From contig NZ_QMFB01000001.1 of assembly GCF_003285015.1 (NCBI RefSeq), positions 62,001 through 126,000 of the forward strand: a stretch of 64,000 nucleotides of DNA, in the 5' to 3' direction. Positions 8,692 through 18,246 of this stretch are shown here, one piece after another. The notes under the pieces are model-generated. The model did not search any database, was not told where the DNA came from, and was given only the letters and a program-made list of their open reading frames with translations. Positions within the stretch are counted from its first letter, which is position 1, and each line of letters opens with the position of its first letter. Origin of the DNA: Paenibacillus contaminans. Its GTDB lineage: Bacteria > Bacillota > Bacilli > Paenibacillales > NBRC-103111. Both the position numbers and the translations under genes were made by a program.

Positions 8692-10725
8692 ATGAGAGCA
8701 AGAGATTTATCTGTACTTGTCGGGATTATCGGGATCGTGCTCATGATGGTAGTTCCGATACCGATTGCATTGCTGGACGTTTTGTTAATTATCAATATTT
8801 CCGTGGCGCTGCTCATTTTGCTTGTCGCCATGAATACCCAGGACGCGCTGCAGTTTTCCATCTTTCCCACTTTGCTGCTTGTGACTACCTTGTTCAGGCT
8901 TGCTCTGAACGTATCGACGACCCGTAATATTTTATCGCACGGGGAAGCCGGCAACGTAGTCGCGACGTTCGGCAGCTTTGTCGCCCAAGGCAATATTGTC
9001 GTGGGTTTTGTCGTCTTCCTCATTCTTGTAATCGTTCAATTTATCGTGATTACCAAGGGCTCCGAACGCGTCGCAGAGGTCGCGGCAAGGTTTACGCTCG
9101 ACGCGATGCCCGGCAAGCAGATGAGTATCGACGCCGATTTGAACGCCGGACTCATCAATGAGCAGCAAGCCCGCGAACGCAGACAAAAAATCGAACGGGA
9201 AGCGGACTTTTACGGAGCGATGGACGGTGCCAGCAAATTCGTCAAAGGAGACGCAATCGCCGGCATTATCATTCTCGTCATCAACCTGATCGGCGGATTG
9301 ATCATCGGGATGCTTTTTCTCGACAAATCATTCTCCGAAGCGGCGAAGCTGTTCTCCACATTGACCATCGGCGACGGCTTGGTCAGCCAAATACCGGCTT
9401 TGCTTATTTCGACGGCTGCCGGCATTATCGTTACACGCGCCGCTTCCGAAGGCAATCTTGCTACGGATCTATCCACGCAAATGCTTTCTCAGCCGAAGCT
9501 GCTTTATATCGTTGCAGGCACGATTGCCGCGCTTGGCATCTTTACGCCGATTCATTGGTATATTGCGCTGCCGATCGCAGGCGTTCTCGTTTATGCGGCG
9601 CTTGCCATGCAGAAAAATTTGAATCGTCAGCAGGTCGAGGACGAGAAGAAAGAAGAGGAACAGCAGATCGAAGAGGTGCGCAGTCCCGAAAGTGTCATCA
9701 GCTTGCTCCAGGTCGATCCGATTGAATTCGAGTTCGGCTATGGCCTCATTCCGCTGGCGGATGCGCAGCAAGGGGGCGATTTGCTTGACCGTATCATTCT
9801 GATCCGACGGCAATGCGCGCTGGAGCTCGGCATCGTTGTTCCCGTGATCCGGATTCGCGACAATATTCAGCTTAAACCGAATGAATATGTCATCAAGATT
9901 AAAGGAAATACGGTAGCCAGAGGGGAACTGCTGCTGAATCACTATTTGGCGATGAGCGCCGGTTACGATGACGATTCGATTTCGGGAATCGAAACAAGGG
10001 AGCCCGCCTTCGGTCTGCCGGCGATGTGGATCGACGAGCCTACGAAGGAAAGGGCGGAATTGTCCGGTTATACGGTTGTCGACCCTCCTTCCGTCGTCGC
10101 GACCCATTTGACGGAGGTTATCAAGAAGCATTCACACGAGCTGCTTGGCCGTCAAGAAACGCGTGCGCTTATCGACAATGTAAAGGATGCATATCCGGCG
10201 CTTGTCGAAGAATTGATTCCGAGCGTTTTATCGATTGGCGACGTTCAAAAGGTTTTGTCCAAGCTGTTGCGCGAGAAAGTATCCGTCCGGGATCTCGTCA
10301 CGATCTTGGAGACGCTGGCCGATTACGGCACGTATTCCAAGGATCCCGACGTGCTCGCGGAATATGTAAGACAAGCGCTCTCGAGGCAAATTACGCTGCA
10401 ATATGCGGCTTCCGACGATGCGATGAAAGTCATTACGGTCGGACCGATGCTCGAGAAGAAAATTGCCGAGGCGGTCCAGCAGACGGAGCACGGTTCTTAT
10501 TTGGCCCTCGACCCGTCGACGTCGCAGCTTATTCATCATCGTGTAACGGAGCAAGTGACCAAAGCCGTTCAATCCGGCACGTCGCCGATTTTGCTGACAT
10601 CGCCGACCATTCGGATGTATTTGCGGCAGCTGCTCGAAAGAACGCTGCAGGATATTCCGGTCTTGTCTTATAGCGAGCTTGAGCCGAATGTTGAAATTCA
10701 GAGTTTGGGGGTTGTCAATCTATGA
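8692..10725 (+). CDS. flhA: Flagellar export apparatus protein FlhA
   Basis: The 677-residue protein has eight predicted transmembrane segments in about residues 1-310, the conserved FHIPEP-family loop (TKGSERVAEVAARFTLDAMP, starting near residue 121) and a large cytoplasmic domain (about 345-677) with VDPIEFEFGYGLIPLAD and VIRIRDNIQLKPNEYVI. FlhA forms the nonameric ring that docks export substrates and chaperones and couples proton flow to export. It overlaps flhF by 4 nt. Confidence 0.96.
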   Translation: MRARDLSVLVGIIGIVLMMVVPIPIALLDVLLIINISVALLILLVAMNTQDALQFSIFPTLLLVTTLFRLALNVSTTRNILSHGEAGNVVATFGSFVAQGNIVVGFVVFLILVIVQFIVITKGSERVAEVAARFTLDAMPGKQMSIDADLNAGLINEQQARERRQKIEREADFYGAMDGASKFVKGDAIAGIIILVINLIGGLIIGMLFLDKSFSEAAKLFSTLTIGDGLVSQIPALLISTAAGIIVTRAASEGNLATDLSTQMLSQPKLLYIVAGTIAALGIFTPIHWYIALPIAGVLVYAALAMQKNLNRQQVEDEKKEEEQQIEEVRSPESVISLLQVDPIEFEFGYGLIPLADAQQGGDLLDRIILIRRQCALELGIVVPVIRIRDNIQLKPNEYVIKIKGNTVARGELLLNHYLAMSAGYDDDSISGIETREPAFGLPAMWIDEPTKERAELSGYTVVDPPSVVATHLTEVIKKHSHELLGRQETRALIDNVKDAYPALVEELIPSVLSIGDVQKVLSKLLREKVSVRDLVTILETLADYGTYSKDPDVLAEYVRQALSRQITLQYAASDDAMKVITVGPMLEKKIAEAVQQTEHGSYLALDPSTSQLIHHRVTEQVTKAVQSGTSPILLTSPTIRMYLRQLLERTLQDIPVLSYSELEPNVEIQSLGVVNL

Positions 10726-12110
10726 GGGTGAAACGTTACGTTGTCGATTCGATGCCGGATGCATTGCAGCGTATTCGAGTCGACCTGGGGAAAGACGCCG
10801 TCATTTTGAATACGAAGGAAGTTCGTTCCGGCGGATTTCTGGGCATGTTCGGCAAGAAAAAAATTGAAGTGATCGCAGCGATCGACGCGAATGCCGCTGC
10901 GGCCGAATCGTCCAAGAAGGACCTGAATTCGGCTCTTAAGCAAGTGAGCGAAGTTGCGGCGGCCATGAACCGGAAGCAGTCGGTCGCCGTGCTCGAACAG
11001 CCTATGCCTTATGTGCCCGATGTTATGAAGCAGATTGATAATGAGCAGCCGTTCGTGCCGCCTCCGCTGCAGCGCGTCCCAAGGCCGGCGATGCAGCCCC
11101 CTACGCATGGCGCCCGTTCGATGGCAGCTGCTGCGCCTTCAGGGACGCAGGCTCCGGAAATTCAAGCTCCGGCCAAGGAACGGATTCCGCCGCGGGAGCA
11201 GCCTGGAACTACGCAACGCGCGGATAACGACGAGCTGATGCAGGAAATTCGCTCGATGAAAGCGATGATGTCGAAGCTGGCTGCAGCAGGCGGCGCAGTC
11301 GCTGATCTGCAGGCCGACCCTGTGCTGGAAAAGCTGGAGAACCGGCTGCGCGAACAGGAGCTTGCCGAAGATATCGTCAAAGCGGTACTTGATTACGTAA
11401 AGGAGCAGGCGGAATCGGACGGGCAGTCCTTATCTTCCTCCGTCGTGAAACGCTCGGCCAAGGAAGCGCTGCTGTCCTTCATACCCGATTCCGAAGCAAG
11501 CAGGCTTTCCGCACAGACGAAGCTCGCCCATTTTGTCGGTCCGACCGGCGTAGGCAAAACGACGACGATCGCCAAAATGGCTGCGGAACAGGTCATCAAG
11601 CATAAGCGCAAAGTCGGCTTCATTACATCGGATACCTATCGAATCGCTGCCGTCGAGCAGTTGAAAACGTACGCTACCATTTTGAACATTCCGCTTGAAG
11701 TCGTTTCGTCGCCGCTGGATTTGCGGAAAGCTTACGAGCGGTTGGAGGACTGCGAGCTTATTTTAATGGATACGGCAGGCCGGAACTACCGAAACGAGCT
11801 TTACGTATCGGAGCTGAACGCGCTGCTTCAGCAGTCCGGTCAAACCGAAACGTTCCTGGTGCTCGGGCTTACATCCAAGTACCGGGACATGCAGATGATC
11901 GCTAACAATTTTACGAAATACGGCATCGACAAGGTTTTGTTTACCAAAGCGGACGAAACCGATGCATACGGCCCGGTGATCAATCTTGTGCGCGATTTTC
12001 CGCTCAAGCTTTCCTATCTGACGAACGGCCAGAACGTTCCGGAAGATATCGCTGCGGCCGACGGAGGCAAAATCGCCGACCTCATCTTGGGGGACGACGA
12101 GTATGAATGA
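10722..12110 (+). CDS. flhF: Flagellar SRP-like GTPase FlhF
   Basis: The 462-residue protein has a basic N-terminal B domain (MRVKRYVVDSMPDALQRIR, then LGKDAVILNTKEVRSGGFLGMFGKKKIEV), a Pro/Ala/Gln-rich linker to about residue 200, an N domain, and an SRP54-type G domain with P-loop GPTGVGKTTT (about 273-282), DTYRIAAVEQLKTYA and DTAGRN. FlhF places new flagella and works with FlhG. The start overlaps flhA by ATGA and its stop overlaps flhG by 8 nt. Confidence 0.94.
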   Translation: MRVKRYVVDSMPDALQRIRVDLGKDAVILNTKEVRSGGFLGMFGKKKIEVIAAIDANAAAAESSKKDLNSALKQVSEVAAAMNRKQSVAVLEQPMPYVPDVMKQIDNEQPFVPPPLQRVPRPAMQPPTHGARSMAAAAPSGTQAPEIQAPAKERIPPREQPGTTQRADNDELMQEIRSMKAMMSKLAAAGGAVADLQADPVLEKLENRLREQELAEDIVKAVLDYVKEQAESDGQSLSSSVVKRSAKEALLSFIPDSEASRLSAQTKLAHFVGPTGVGKTTTIAKMAAEQVIKHKRKVGFITSDTYRIAAVEQLKTYATILNIPLEVVSSPLDLRKAYERLEDCELILMDTAGRNYRNELYVSELNALLQQSGQTETFLVLGLTSKYRDMQMIANNFTKYGIDKVLFTKADETDAYGPVINLVRDFPLKLSYLTNGQNVPEDIAAADGGKIADLILGDDEYE

Positions 12111-12972
12111 CCAGGCGCAAGGCTTGCGCAACCTTATTCAATCGAATGCGGCTAAGCAGCGGAACACGAAAGTCATTACCGTCACCAGCGGCAAGGGCGG
12201 CGTGGGGAAATCCAATTTTTCGCTTAACTTTGCGCTGACGCTGCAGTCCCAAGGCTACAAAGTGCTTATCTTCGACGCCGATATCGGGCTTGCGAATATC
12301 GATGTGCTTATGGGCGTTTCATCCAAATACAGCCTCTATCATCTGCTGAAGAAAGAGAAGACGATTTGGGAGATCATCGAGAGAGGGCATCACGGCATCG
12401 AATTTATTGCAGGCGGTTCGGGCTTTACGGATTTAATGCGTCTGACGGATCAGGAGCTGGACTACTTTTCGGAGCAAGTCGGCCAGTTGAACGGGTATGT
12501 GGATTATATAATTTTCGATACTGGCGCGGGCTTGTCGAAGGAAACGCTGAAATTTATTCTTGCCGCGGAAGAAACGATCGTCGTTACGACTCCGGAGCCT
12601 ACCGCGATCACGGATGCTTACGCCATAATCAAAATGGTAACGAATTTAAATCATCAGGTGCCGTTTCGGCTCGTCGTCAACCGCATTGCGGACGAGAAGG
12701 AAGGCAGGGACACGGCCGCCAAGATCAGTATGGTGGCCCGCCAGTTTCTGCAGCTCGACATTCCGACGCTCGGTTTTGTCGCCGATGATGCGCATGTGTC
12801 CAAGGCGGTACGCAAGCAAGTGCCTTTTACAGTGGCGTTTCCGAACAGCGAGGCAGCCAGAAGCATCCGTGATTTAACGAATCGTTTTCTCCACGGCCAA
12901 ACGTTTACGGGCTCTTCGGAATCGAGTGGAGTAAAAAGCTTTTTGAGCCGTATGATTCGGCTGTTGAGATAG
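12103..12972 (+). CDS. flhG: Flagellum number regulator FlhG (YlxH), MinD-like ATPase
   Basis: The 289-residue ParA/MinD ATPase has the deviant Walker A SGKGGVGKSN (about 30-39), switch I DADIGLANIDVLMG and Walker B IIFDTGAGLS. FlhG stimulates the FlhF GTPase and controls flagellar number and pattern. In B. subtilis FlhG also binds FliM/FliY. The ATG overlaps the flhF stop by 8 nt, showing tight coupling. A C-terminal helix (SFLSRMIRLLR) looks like the MinD-type membrane-targeting tail. Confidence 0.93.
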   Translation: MNDQAQGLRNLIQSNAAKQRNTKVITVTSGKGGVGKSNFSLNFALTLQSQGYKVLIFDADIGLANIDVLMGVSSKYSLYHLLKKEKTIWEIIERGHHGIEFIAGGSGFTDLMRLTDQELDYFSEQVGQLNGYVDYIIFDTGAGLSKETLKFILAAEETIVVTTPEPTAITDAYAIIKMVTNLNHQVPFRLVVNRIADEKEGRDTAAKISMVARQFLQLDIPTLGFVADDAHVSKAVRKQVPFTVAFPNSEAARSIRDLTNRFLHGQTFTGSSESSGVKSFLSRMIRLLR

Positions 12973-13021
12973 CCGCCTCTATACTTTCATCAATTCAATC
13001 ACCGACGAAAGGGGGATCGCC

Positions 13022-14101
13022 ATGCCATACCGCGTATTAGTTGTTGACGATTCCGTGTTCATGCGAAAAATGATTTCCGATATGATCGCGGAACACCCCC
13101 AATTTACGGTAGTCGCTGCTGCAAAAAACGGCAACGAGGCTGTGGAGTTTACGAAGCAGTACAAGCCGGATGTCATCACGATGGATGTAGAAATGCCGGA
13201 GATGAACGGGCTTGATGCGCTCCGTATTATTATGAAGGAACATCCGACGCCGGTTGTCATGCTCAGCAGTTTGACGCAGGAAGGCGCGAATGAAACGATC
13301 TTGGCATTGGAGTGGGGGGCGGTCGATTTCGTCAGAAAACCGTCGGGGTCCATCTCATTGGATATACATAAGGTTAAGGCTTTGATTCACGAAAAGCTGC
13401 TGGCGGCCGCGGCATCGAAGGTTAGAAGGCTGGGCTTCGCGATACCGCAAGCGAGACCCGTCGTCATGAAGCCGCCGGAACCGGCGCCTTCCGATCCGAC
13501 GGCGAATTTGCCGGCGGAGAAGCTGGAGCATCTCGTCGCAATCGGGACGTCGACCGGCGGTCCGCGAGCGCTGCAGCAGGTGCTCGTTCGTCTTCCGGCT
13601 TCATTTAAGGCGCCGATTATGATCGTCCAGCATATGCCTCCGAACTTCACCAAATCGTTGGCTCAACGGCTGGATTCGGTTTGCGGCATAAGAGTCGTTG
13701 AAGCGGCCGACGGGATGCCGCTGCGGAACGGCACCGCTTATATTGCGCCTGGAGGCTTTCATATGACGCTTGTGCGCGACGGGAGCAAAGGGTATAAGGT
13801 GCGGATTACGAAAGACGAGCTGCGCTCCGGACATCGGCCTTCCGTAGATAAGCTGTTCGAATCGCTGGTCTCGTTTACGGAGCTTCGCAGGCATATCGTA
13901 TTGATGACCGGCATGGGCAGCGACGGCGCAGCCGGAATGGCGGCGCTCAAGCAATCCGGAGCCGAGACGACCATCGCCGAAGCTGAAGAAACGTGCGTCG
14001 TGTACGGTATGCCGAGAGCGGCTGTCGAGAAAAATGCCGTCATGCATATTTTGCCGCAGCAGGATATTCCGGCTAAATTGATTCAGACCGTCATGCATTA
14101 A
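13022..14101 (+). CDS. cheB: Chemotaxis methylesterase CheB
   Basis: The 359-residue protein has a receiver domain (D10, phosphoacceptor D55 in TMDVEMPEMNG) joined by a Pro-rich linker (about 143-165) to a methylesterase/deamidase domain. The catalytic triad is visible: S177 in GTSTGGPRA, H204 in QHMPPNFT and D301 in GMGSDGAAGM. It demethylates receptor glutamates during adaptation. AAAGGGGG lies about 9 nt before the ATG. The matching methyltransferase gene cheR is not in this window. Confidence 0.95.
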   Translation: MPYRVLVVDDSVFMRKMISDMIAEHPQFTVVAAAKNGNEAVEFTKQYKPDVITMDVEMPEMNGLDALRIIMKEHPTPVVMLSSLTQEGANETILALEWGAVDFVRKPSGSISLDIHKVKALIHEKLLAAAASKVRRLGFAIPQARPVVMKPPEPAPSDPTANLPAEKLEHLVAIGTSTGGPRALQQVLVRLPASFKAPIMIVQHMPPNFTKSLAQRLDSVCGIRVVEAADGMPLRNGTAYIAPGGFHMTLVRDGSKGYKVRITKDELRSGHRPSVDKLFESLVSFTELRRHIVLMTGMGSDGAAGMAALKQSGAETTIAEAEETCVVYGMPRAAVEKNAVMHILPQQDIPAKLIQTVMH

Positions 14102-14157
14102 CGAAAAAGACGTTTGGTCCGTACCGTAATCGATCGATCTTCGTGGAGGTGTTGGGA

Positions 14158-16191
14158 GTGGAATTGAATCAATATTTATCAATGTTTATCGATGAATCCA
14201 AAGATCACCTGCAGGCGATGAATGAAAACCTGCTCGCCCTCGAGCAGCAGCCGAATGAAATAAGCATCGTTCATAACATTTTTCGTTCGGCGCATACGCT
14301 CAAGGGGATGTCGGCGACGATGGGGTACGAAGACCTGGCCTCGCTGACGCACCAAATGGAAAATGTGCTGGACCTGGTCCGCAACCTGAAGCTTGGCATG
14401 AATGCATACATATTCGACGTCCTGTTCAAAAGCTTGGATGCGCTGGAATCGATGGTTAACGACATTATCGACGGAGGCACGGGAAGGCTTGACGTTTCGC
14501 ATATCGTCACGATGCTGAAATCGATCGAATCGGGCGATTACGGGGGACAGGCGCAAAGCAAAGCGGCGGGAGCCGCAAGCGGCGGCCAATCCGATGTCGA
14601 CGAGTTTCAATATTCGATCATGGAGCAGTCGATCGAAGCAGGCATGAGCGTATTTTATATCGAGGTTACCGTCCGCGAGGATTGCGTATTAAAAGCCGCA
14701 CGCGCTTATATGGTGTTCACTCAGCTCGAGCAGAACGGCGAAGTGATCAAGGCGATACCGGGCGTCGAAGATATCGAGCAAGAAAAATTCGATAAGATGT
14801 TCGCGGTGTATTACGTATCCGGCATTGAACAAGCGCAGCTGGAGAAGCTGATCGGCGACGTTTCGGAAATCGAGTCGGTTAACGTTGTGCCGATCACCTT
14901 GGATAATTTACGGCAAATCGCCAGAGGCGGACAGCAGAAAACGGCGCAAGCCGACAACCTGCCAATGGAGAACAAGCAAGCGGCGGCGGACAAGCCTGCA
15001 GGCGAGAAAGCTCCCGCTCCCGTACAAGGCGGAGGGGGCCAGGCGAGCAGAACGATCCGCGTCGATATCGAACGGCTGGATACGCTCATGAACCTGTTCA
15101 GCGAGCTGCTGATCGACCGCGTGCGGCTCGAGCAGCTGGCCGGAGAAGTCCGCCGCAACGATCTGATCGAAACCGTCGAGCATATGGCAAGAGTAAGCAG
15201 CGATCTGCAAAATATCGTTCTCAAGCTGAGAATGGTTCCGGTAGAGACGGTATTCAACCGGTTTCCCCGCATGATTCGCGATATTGCCAAGTCGCTCGAC
15301 AAGAAAGTGGATCTAGTCATAACCGGCGCGGAAACAGAGCTGGACCGGACCGTTATCGACGAAATCGGAGATCCGCTTGTCCATTTGCTGCGCAACGCGA
15401 TCGATCATGGCGTCGAATCGGTTCAAGAGCGTCTCGATACCGGCAAGAACGATACCGGCACGATTCAGCTCAAGGCGTTCCATAGCGGCAATCATGTTTT
15501 TATTGAAATCGAAGATGACGGCAAAGGCATTCATCGCGAGAAGGTGCTGAAGACTGCGCTCAAAAACGGCGTCGTTACGCAAGAGCAGGCGGCGAAAATG
15601 AGCGATCAGGAAGTTTACCAGCTGCTGTTCGCTTCCGGTTTCAGCACCGCCGACAAAATTTCCGACATTTCCGGCCGCGGCGTCGGGCTTGATGTCGTCA
15701 AGACCAAAATCCAAACGCTCGGCGGTCATGTGCATGTCGATTCGAAGCTCGGCTCGGGTACGAAGTTTTCCGTACAGCTGCCGCTTACGCTCTCGATCAT
15801 CGCGGCGATGCTGATCCGGATCGGAAACGAGAAATACGCGCTGCCGCTTTCCTCGATCGTGGAAACGATGGCGATGCCGGCGGAGAAGGTGCGGCTCGTG
15901 CATGGCAACCGTCTGATCGATTACCGCAAGAGCGTCATTCCGATCGTTTCGTTGAGCAGCGTGTTTCAAGTGCCGGGATGCGATTCGGATAGCAAAGAGC
16001 TGCATTTGGTCGTCGTCCGCAAAGGCGATAAAATAGCGGCTTTGCAGGTGGACGATTTTATCGGCCAGCAAGAAATCGTATTGAAATCGCTCGGAAAATA
16101 TTTGACGAACATCTTTGCGATTTCCGGGGCTACCATTCTTGGCGACGGTCAAGTCGCGCTTATTATCGATCCTAACGCATTGATTAAATAA
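14158..16191 (+). CDS. cheA: Chemotaxis histidine kinase CheA
   Basis: The 677-residue kinase has an HPt domain with H46 (RSAHTLKGMSATMG), a P2 CheY-docking segment (about 150-260), dimerisation P3, an ATPase P4 with N box HLLRNAIDHGVE, DDGKGI and GRGVGLDVVK, and a CheW-like P5 (about 545-677). GTG 14158 is preferred because GGAGG at 14145-14149 lies 8 nt upstream; GTG codons at 14143 and 14149 overlap that site. CheA-CheW-receptor arrays drive phosphorylation of CheY and CheB. Confidence 0.95.
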   Translation: MELNQYLSMFIDESKDHLQAMNENLLALEQQPNEISIVHNIFRSAHTLKGMSATMGYEDLASLTHQMENVLDLVRNLKLGMNAYIFDVLFKSLDALESMVNDIIDGGTGRLDVSHIVTMLKSIESGDYGGQAQSKAAGAASGGQSDVDEFQYSIMEQSIEAGMSVFYIEVTVREDCVLKAARAYMVFTQLEQNGEVIKAIPGVEDIEQEKFDKMFAVYYVSGIEQAQLEKLIGDVSEIESVNVVPITLDNLRQIARGGQQKTAQADNLPMENKQAAADKPAGEKAPAPVQGGGGQASRTIRVDIERLDTLMNLFSELLIDRVRLEQLAGEVRRNDLIETVEHMARVSSDLQNIVLKLRMVPVETVFNRFPRMIRDIAKSLDKKVDLVITGAETELDRTVIDEIGDPLVHLLRNAIDHGVESVQERLDTGKNDTGTIQLKAFHSGNHVFIEIEDDGKGIHREKVLKTALKNGVVTQEQAAKMSDQEVYQLLFASGFSTADKISDISGRGVGLDVVKTKIQTLGGHVHVDSKLGSGTKFSVQLPLTLSIIAAMLIRIGNEKYALPLSSIVETMAMPAEKVRLVHGNRLIDYRKSVIPIVSLSSVFQVPGCDSDSKELHLVVVRKGDKIAALQVDDFIGQQEIVLKSLGKYLTNIFAISGATILGDGQVALIIDPNALIK

Positions 16192-16221
16192 CGATCATAT
16201 CCGAATCGGGGAGGGCTTATC

Positions 16222-16683
16222 GTGAACGAAGAAATGAAAGTGATCGTGTTTACGCTCGGCAGCGAAGAGTACGGGGTAGAAGTGGAGAAAGTGAAAACAA
16301 TCGAGCGCATGATGCCGATGACACGCGTTCCGAAAACGTTCCATTTCGTCAAAGGAGTCATCAACCTGCGCGGCGTCGTCACGCCGATCATCGATTTGCG
16401 CGGGCGTTTCGGGCTGGAGGAAACGGAGCCTACGGACCAAACTCGAATCATCATTATCAATATTAATGATATCGAAGTAGGCATGGTTGTCGATTCGGCG
16501 AGCGATGTGATCGACTTGGAATCGGAAACCGTGGAGGATCCTCCGGAAATCGTCGGAGGCGTCAAGGCGAAATACTTGCGCGGCGTGGCTAGAATCGGCG
16601 ACGATCGGCTATTGGTGCTGCTGAACCTGGAAGAAGTGTTGAACAAGAGCGAAATTATCCAGCTGGAACATATTGAGGAGTAG
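16222..16683 (+). CDS. cheW: Chemotaxis coupling protein CheW
   Basis: The 153-residue single CheW domain contains KVIVFTLGSEEYGVEVEKVK, FVKGVINLRGVVTPIIDLRGRFG and ILVLLNLEEVL-like C-terminal strands. It bridges receptors and CheA. GTG 16222 follows GGGAGGGC at a good distance. It ends 4 nt before the cheC start, with the cheC ribosome site inside its last codons. Confidence 0.95.
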   Translation: MNEEMKVIVFTLGSEEYGVEVEKVKTIERMMPMTRVPKTFHFVKGVINLRGVVTPIIDLRGRFGLEETEPTDQTRIIIININDIEVGMVVDSASDVIDLESETVEDPPEIVGGVKAKYLRGVARIGDDRLLVLLNLEEVLNKSEIIQLEHIEE

Positions 16684-16687
16684 AGCC

Positions 16688-17308
16688 GTGAGCGATTTTA
16701 CAGCGTTTGCCGAGTTCCAGATGGACGTGTTGAAGGAAGTGGGCAATATTGGCGCGGGTCATGCCGCGACGGCATTGTCCACGCTCCTAGATAAACCGGT
16801 CGATATGCTTGTTCCGAAAGTCCGCCTCGTCCCGTTCGAGGAAGTAGCGGACACCGTCGGCGGGAACGAGAAGATCATTTTGGCTATCTTTTTGCGGGTG
16901 GAAGGGGAAACGTCGGGCAATATGTTTTTTCTCCTGTCGCTCGAATCCGCGAAAAGGATGCTTCAAAGCATAGCCGGCATTGAAGTGGAGGATTCGGAGC
17001 ATTTTTCGGAAATGGAACTTTCCGCTCTAAACGAAATCGGCAATATTTTAGCCGGATCGTTCTTGACATCGCTCGCAGATTTCACGAAGCTGTCGATGAG
17101 TCCGACGGTTCCTGCTCTCGCGATCGATATGGCCGGCGCAATCGTCAGCTACGGATTGCTGGAATACGGGCAGATGGGCGACCGGGCGATGCTGATCGAT
17201 ACGAAATTTTTGAACGGACAAGATACGATTGAAGGGCAGTTTTATTTCATCCCTGATCCGCAATCGTTTGACACTATCTTCTCCGCATTAGGAGTACCGC
17301 CCAAATGA
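16688..17308 (+). CDS. cheC: CheY-P phosphatase CheC
   Basis: The 206-residue protein carries two phosphatase signatures, E17/N20 (LKEVGNIGAGHAATALS) and E116/N119 (ALNEIGNILAGSFL), typical of CheC. CheC removes phosphate from CheY-P and binds CheD in an adaptation loop. GTG 16688 is chosen because GAGGAG at 16674-16680 sits about 7 nt upstream; an in-frame TTG at 16673 overlaps that site. It overlaps cheD by ATGA, consistent with stoichiometric CheC-CheD production. Confidence 0.94.
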   Translation: MSDFTAFAEFQMDVLKEVGNIGAGHAATALSTLLDKPVDMLVPKVRLVPFEEVADTVGGNEKIILAIFLRVEGETSGNMFFLLSLESAKRMLQSIAGIEVEDSEHFSEMELSALNEIGNILAGSFLTSLADFTKLSMSPTVPALAIDMAGAIVSYGLLEYGQMGDRAMLIDTKFLNGQDTIEGQFYFIPDPQSFDTIFSALGVPPK

Positions 17309-17799
17309 CGCAAACGAACCTGATCAAGGTAGGCATGGCAGACTTGAACGTTGCCCGTTTAACCGGCGTGCTCAAAACGACAGGGCTGGGCTCCTGCGTT
17401 GGCGTAACGCTTTTCGATGCAAGACAGAAAATAGCAGGTATGGCCCATGTTATGCTTCCGTCCTCGGAAATAGCTAAGGAAGGAAGCCTCAATGTAGCGA
17501 AATATGCAGATACGGCGCTTCCCGAAATGATACGCAGGATGAAGGAGCTGGGCGCATCGATGGATCGGATGGAGGCGAAGCTGGCTGGCGGCGCACAAAT
17601 GTTCGCATTCGCTACAGGCAGCGATACGATGCGAATCGGCCCGAGAAACGTTGATGCGTGCAAGGAAATGCTGAAGAAGTTTTCGATTCCGATTAAAGCT
17701 GAAGATACGGGTGGTAATTATGGAAGAACGATTGAATTTGATAGTGAAACCGGTATTCTCGTCATTCGAAGCGTTAATTTCGGCGTTAAGGAATTGTAA
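17305..17799 (+). CDS. cheD: Chemoreceptor glutamine deamidase CheD
   Basis: The 164-residue protein has the CheD catalytic Cys C31 (TTGLGSCVGVTLFD) and His H48 (MAHVMLPSS), then KLAGGAQMF and a C-terminal GGNYGRTIEFDSETG. It deamidates receptor glutamines and is controlled by CheC and CheY-P. Its start overlaps cheC by 4 nt; a small membrane-protein gene starts 3 nt after its stop. Confidence 0.95.
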   Translation: MTQTNLIKVGMADLNVARLTGVLKTTGLGSCVGVTLFDARQKIAGMAHVMLPSSEIAKEGSLNVAKYADTALPEMIRRMKELGASMDRMEAKLAGGAQMFAFATGSDTMRIGPRNVDACKEMLKKFSIPIKAEDTGGNYGRTIEFDSETGILVIRSVNFGVKEL

Positions 17800-17802
17800 A
17801 CG

Positions 17803-18228
17803 ATGATTGGAAATTACCGTTGGAATTCGGTTGTCGCTTTATTGGGCGTTGTGCTCACCTTCATGATGTCTATGGGGCATAACTCGCTGTCGACGACCTT
17901 CATGCGCTGTCTTTACAGCTTTATTCTTTTGTTTCTCGCCGTATATGCATTCCGCTTTCTGTTAGGTACGTTTGCCGGTATATCGAATGATGCGCTGAGC
18001 GGGAAAGCATTCCGCGAGGAAACGGCTAACGATGCGCAAAAAGGAAGCTGGTACGATATGAGCACGCCCGATGACGACGCCCAGATTCATGAGATGCTGA
18101 AGGGCAATATGAATGCTGGGCAGGACGATTCGTCATTTTCGCCTCTGAATCCACCGAAGCTGGTCACCAAGAGCAACATGGAACCCGAAGATATGGCAAA
18201 AGCGCTTCGACATATGTCAGAAGAGTAA
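17803..18228 (+). CDS. Small membrane protein between cheD and sigD, unknown function
   Basis: The 141-residue protein has two likely transmembrane segments (about 8-24, VVALLGVVLTFMMSM, and 37-58, LYSFILLFLAVYAFRFLLG) and an acidic, Asp/Asn/Ser-rich tail. The tail contains GSWYDMSTPDDDAQIHEML and a C-terminal MEPEDMAKALRHMSEE. I do not recognise a named family. It starts 3 nt after cheD with only a weak AAGGAA, so translational coupling is likely, and sigD follows 18 nt later. The context points to a flagellar or chemotaxis accessory role; that is inference. Confidence 0.8.
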   Translation: MIGNYRWNSVVALLGVVLTFMMSMGHNSLSTTFMRCLYSFILLFLAVYAFRFLLGTFAGISNDALSGKAFREETANDAQKGSWYDMSTPDDDAQIHEMLKGNMNAGQDDSSFSPLNPPKLVTKSNMEPEDMAKALRHMSEE

Positions 18229-18246
18229 GGAAGGTGTACGTCCGTC

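Noticed and set aside
15313..16152. A 279-codon antisense frame opposite cheA
   Set aside because: Shadow frame in a gene with all expected kinase domains on the + strand.
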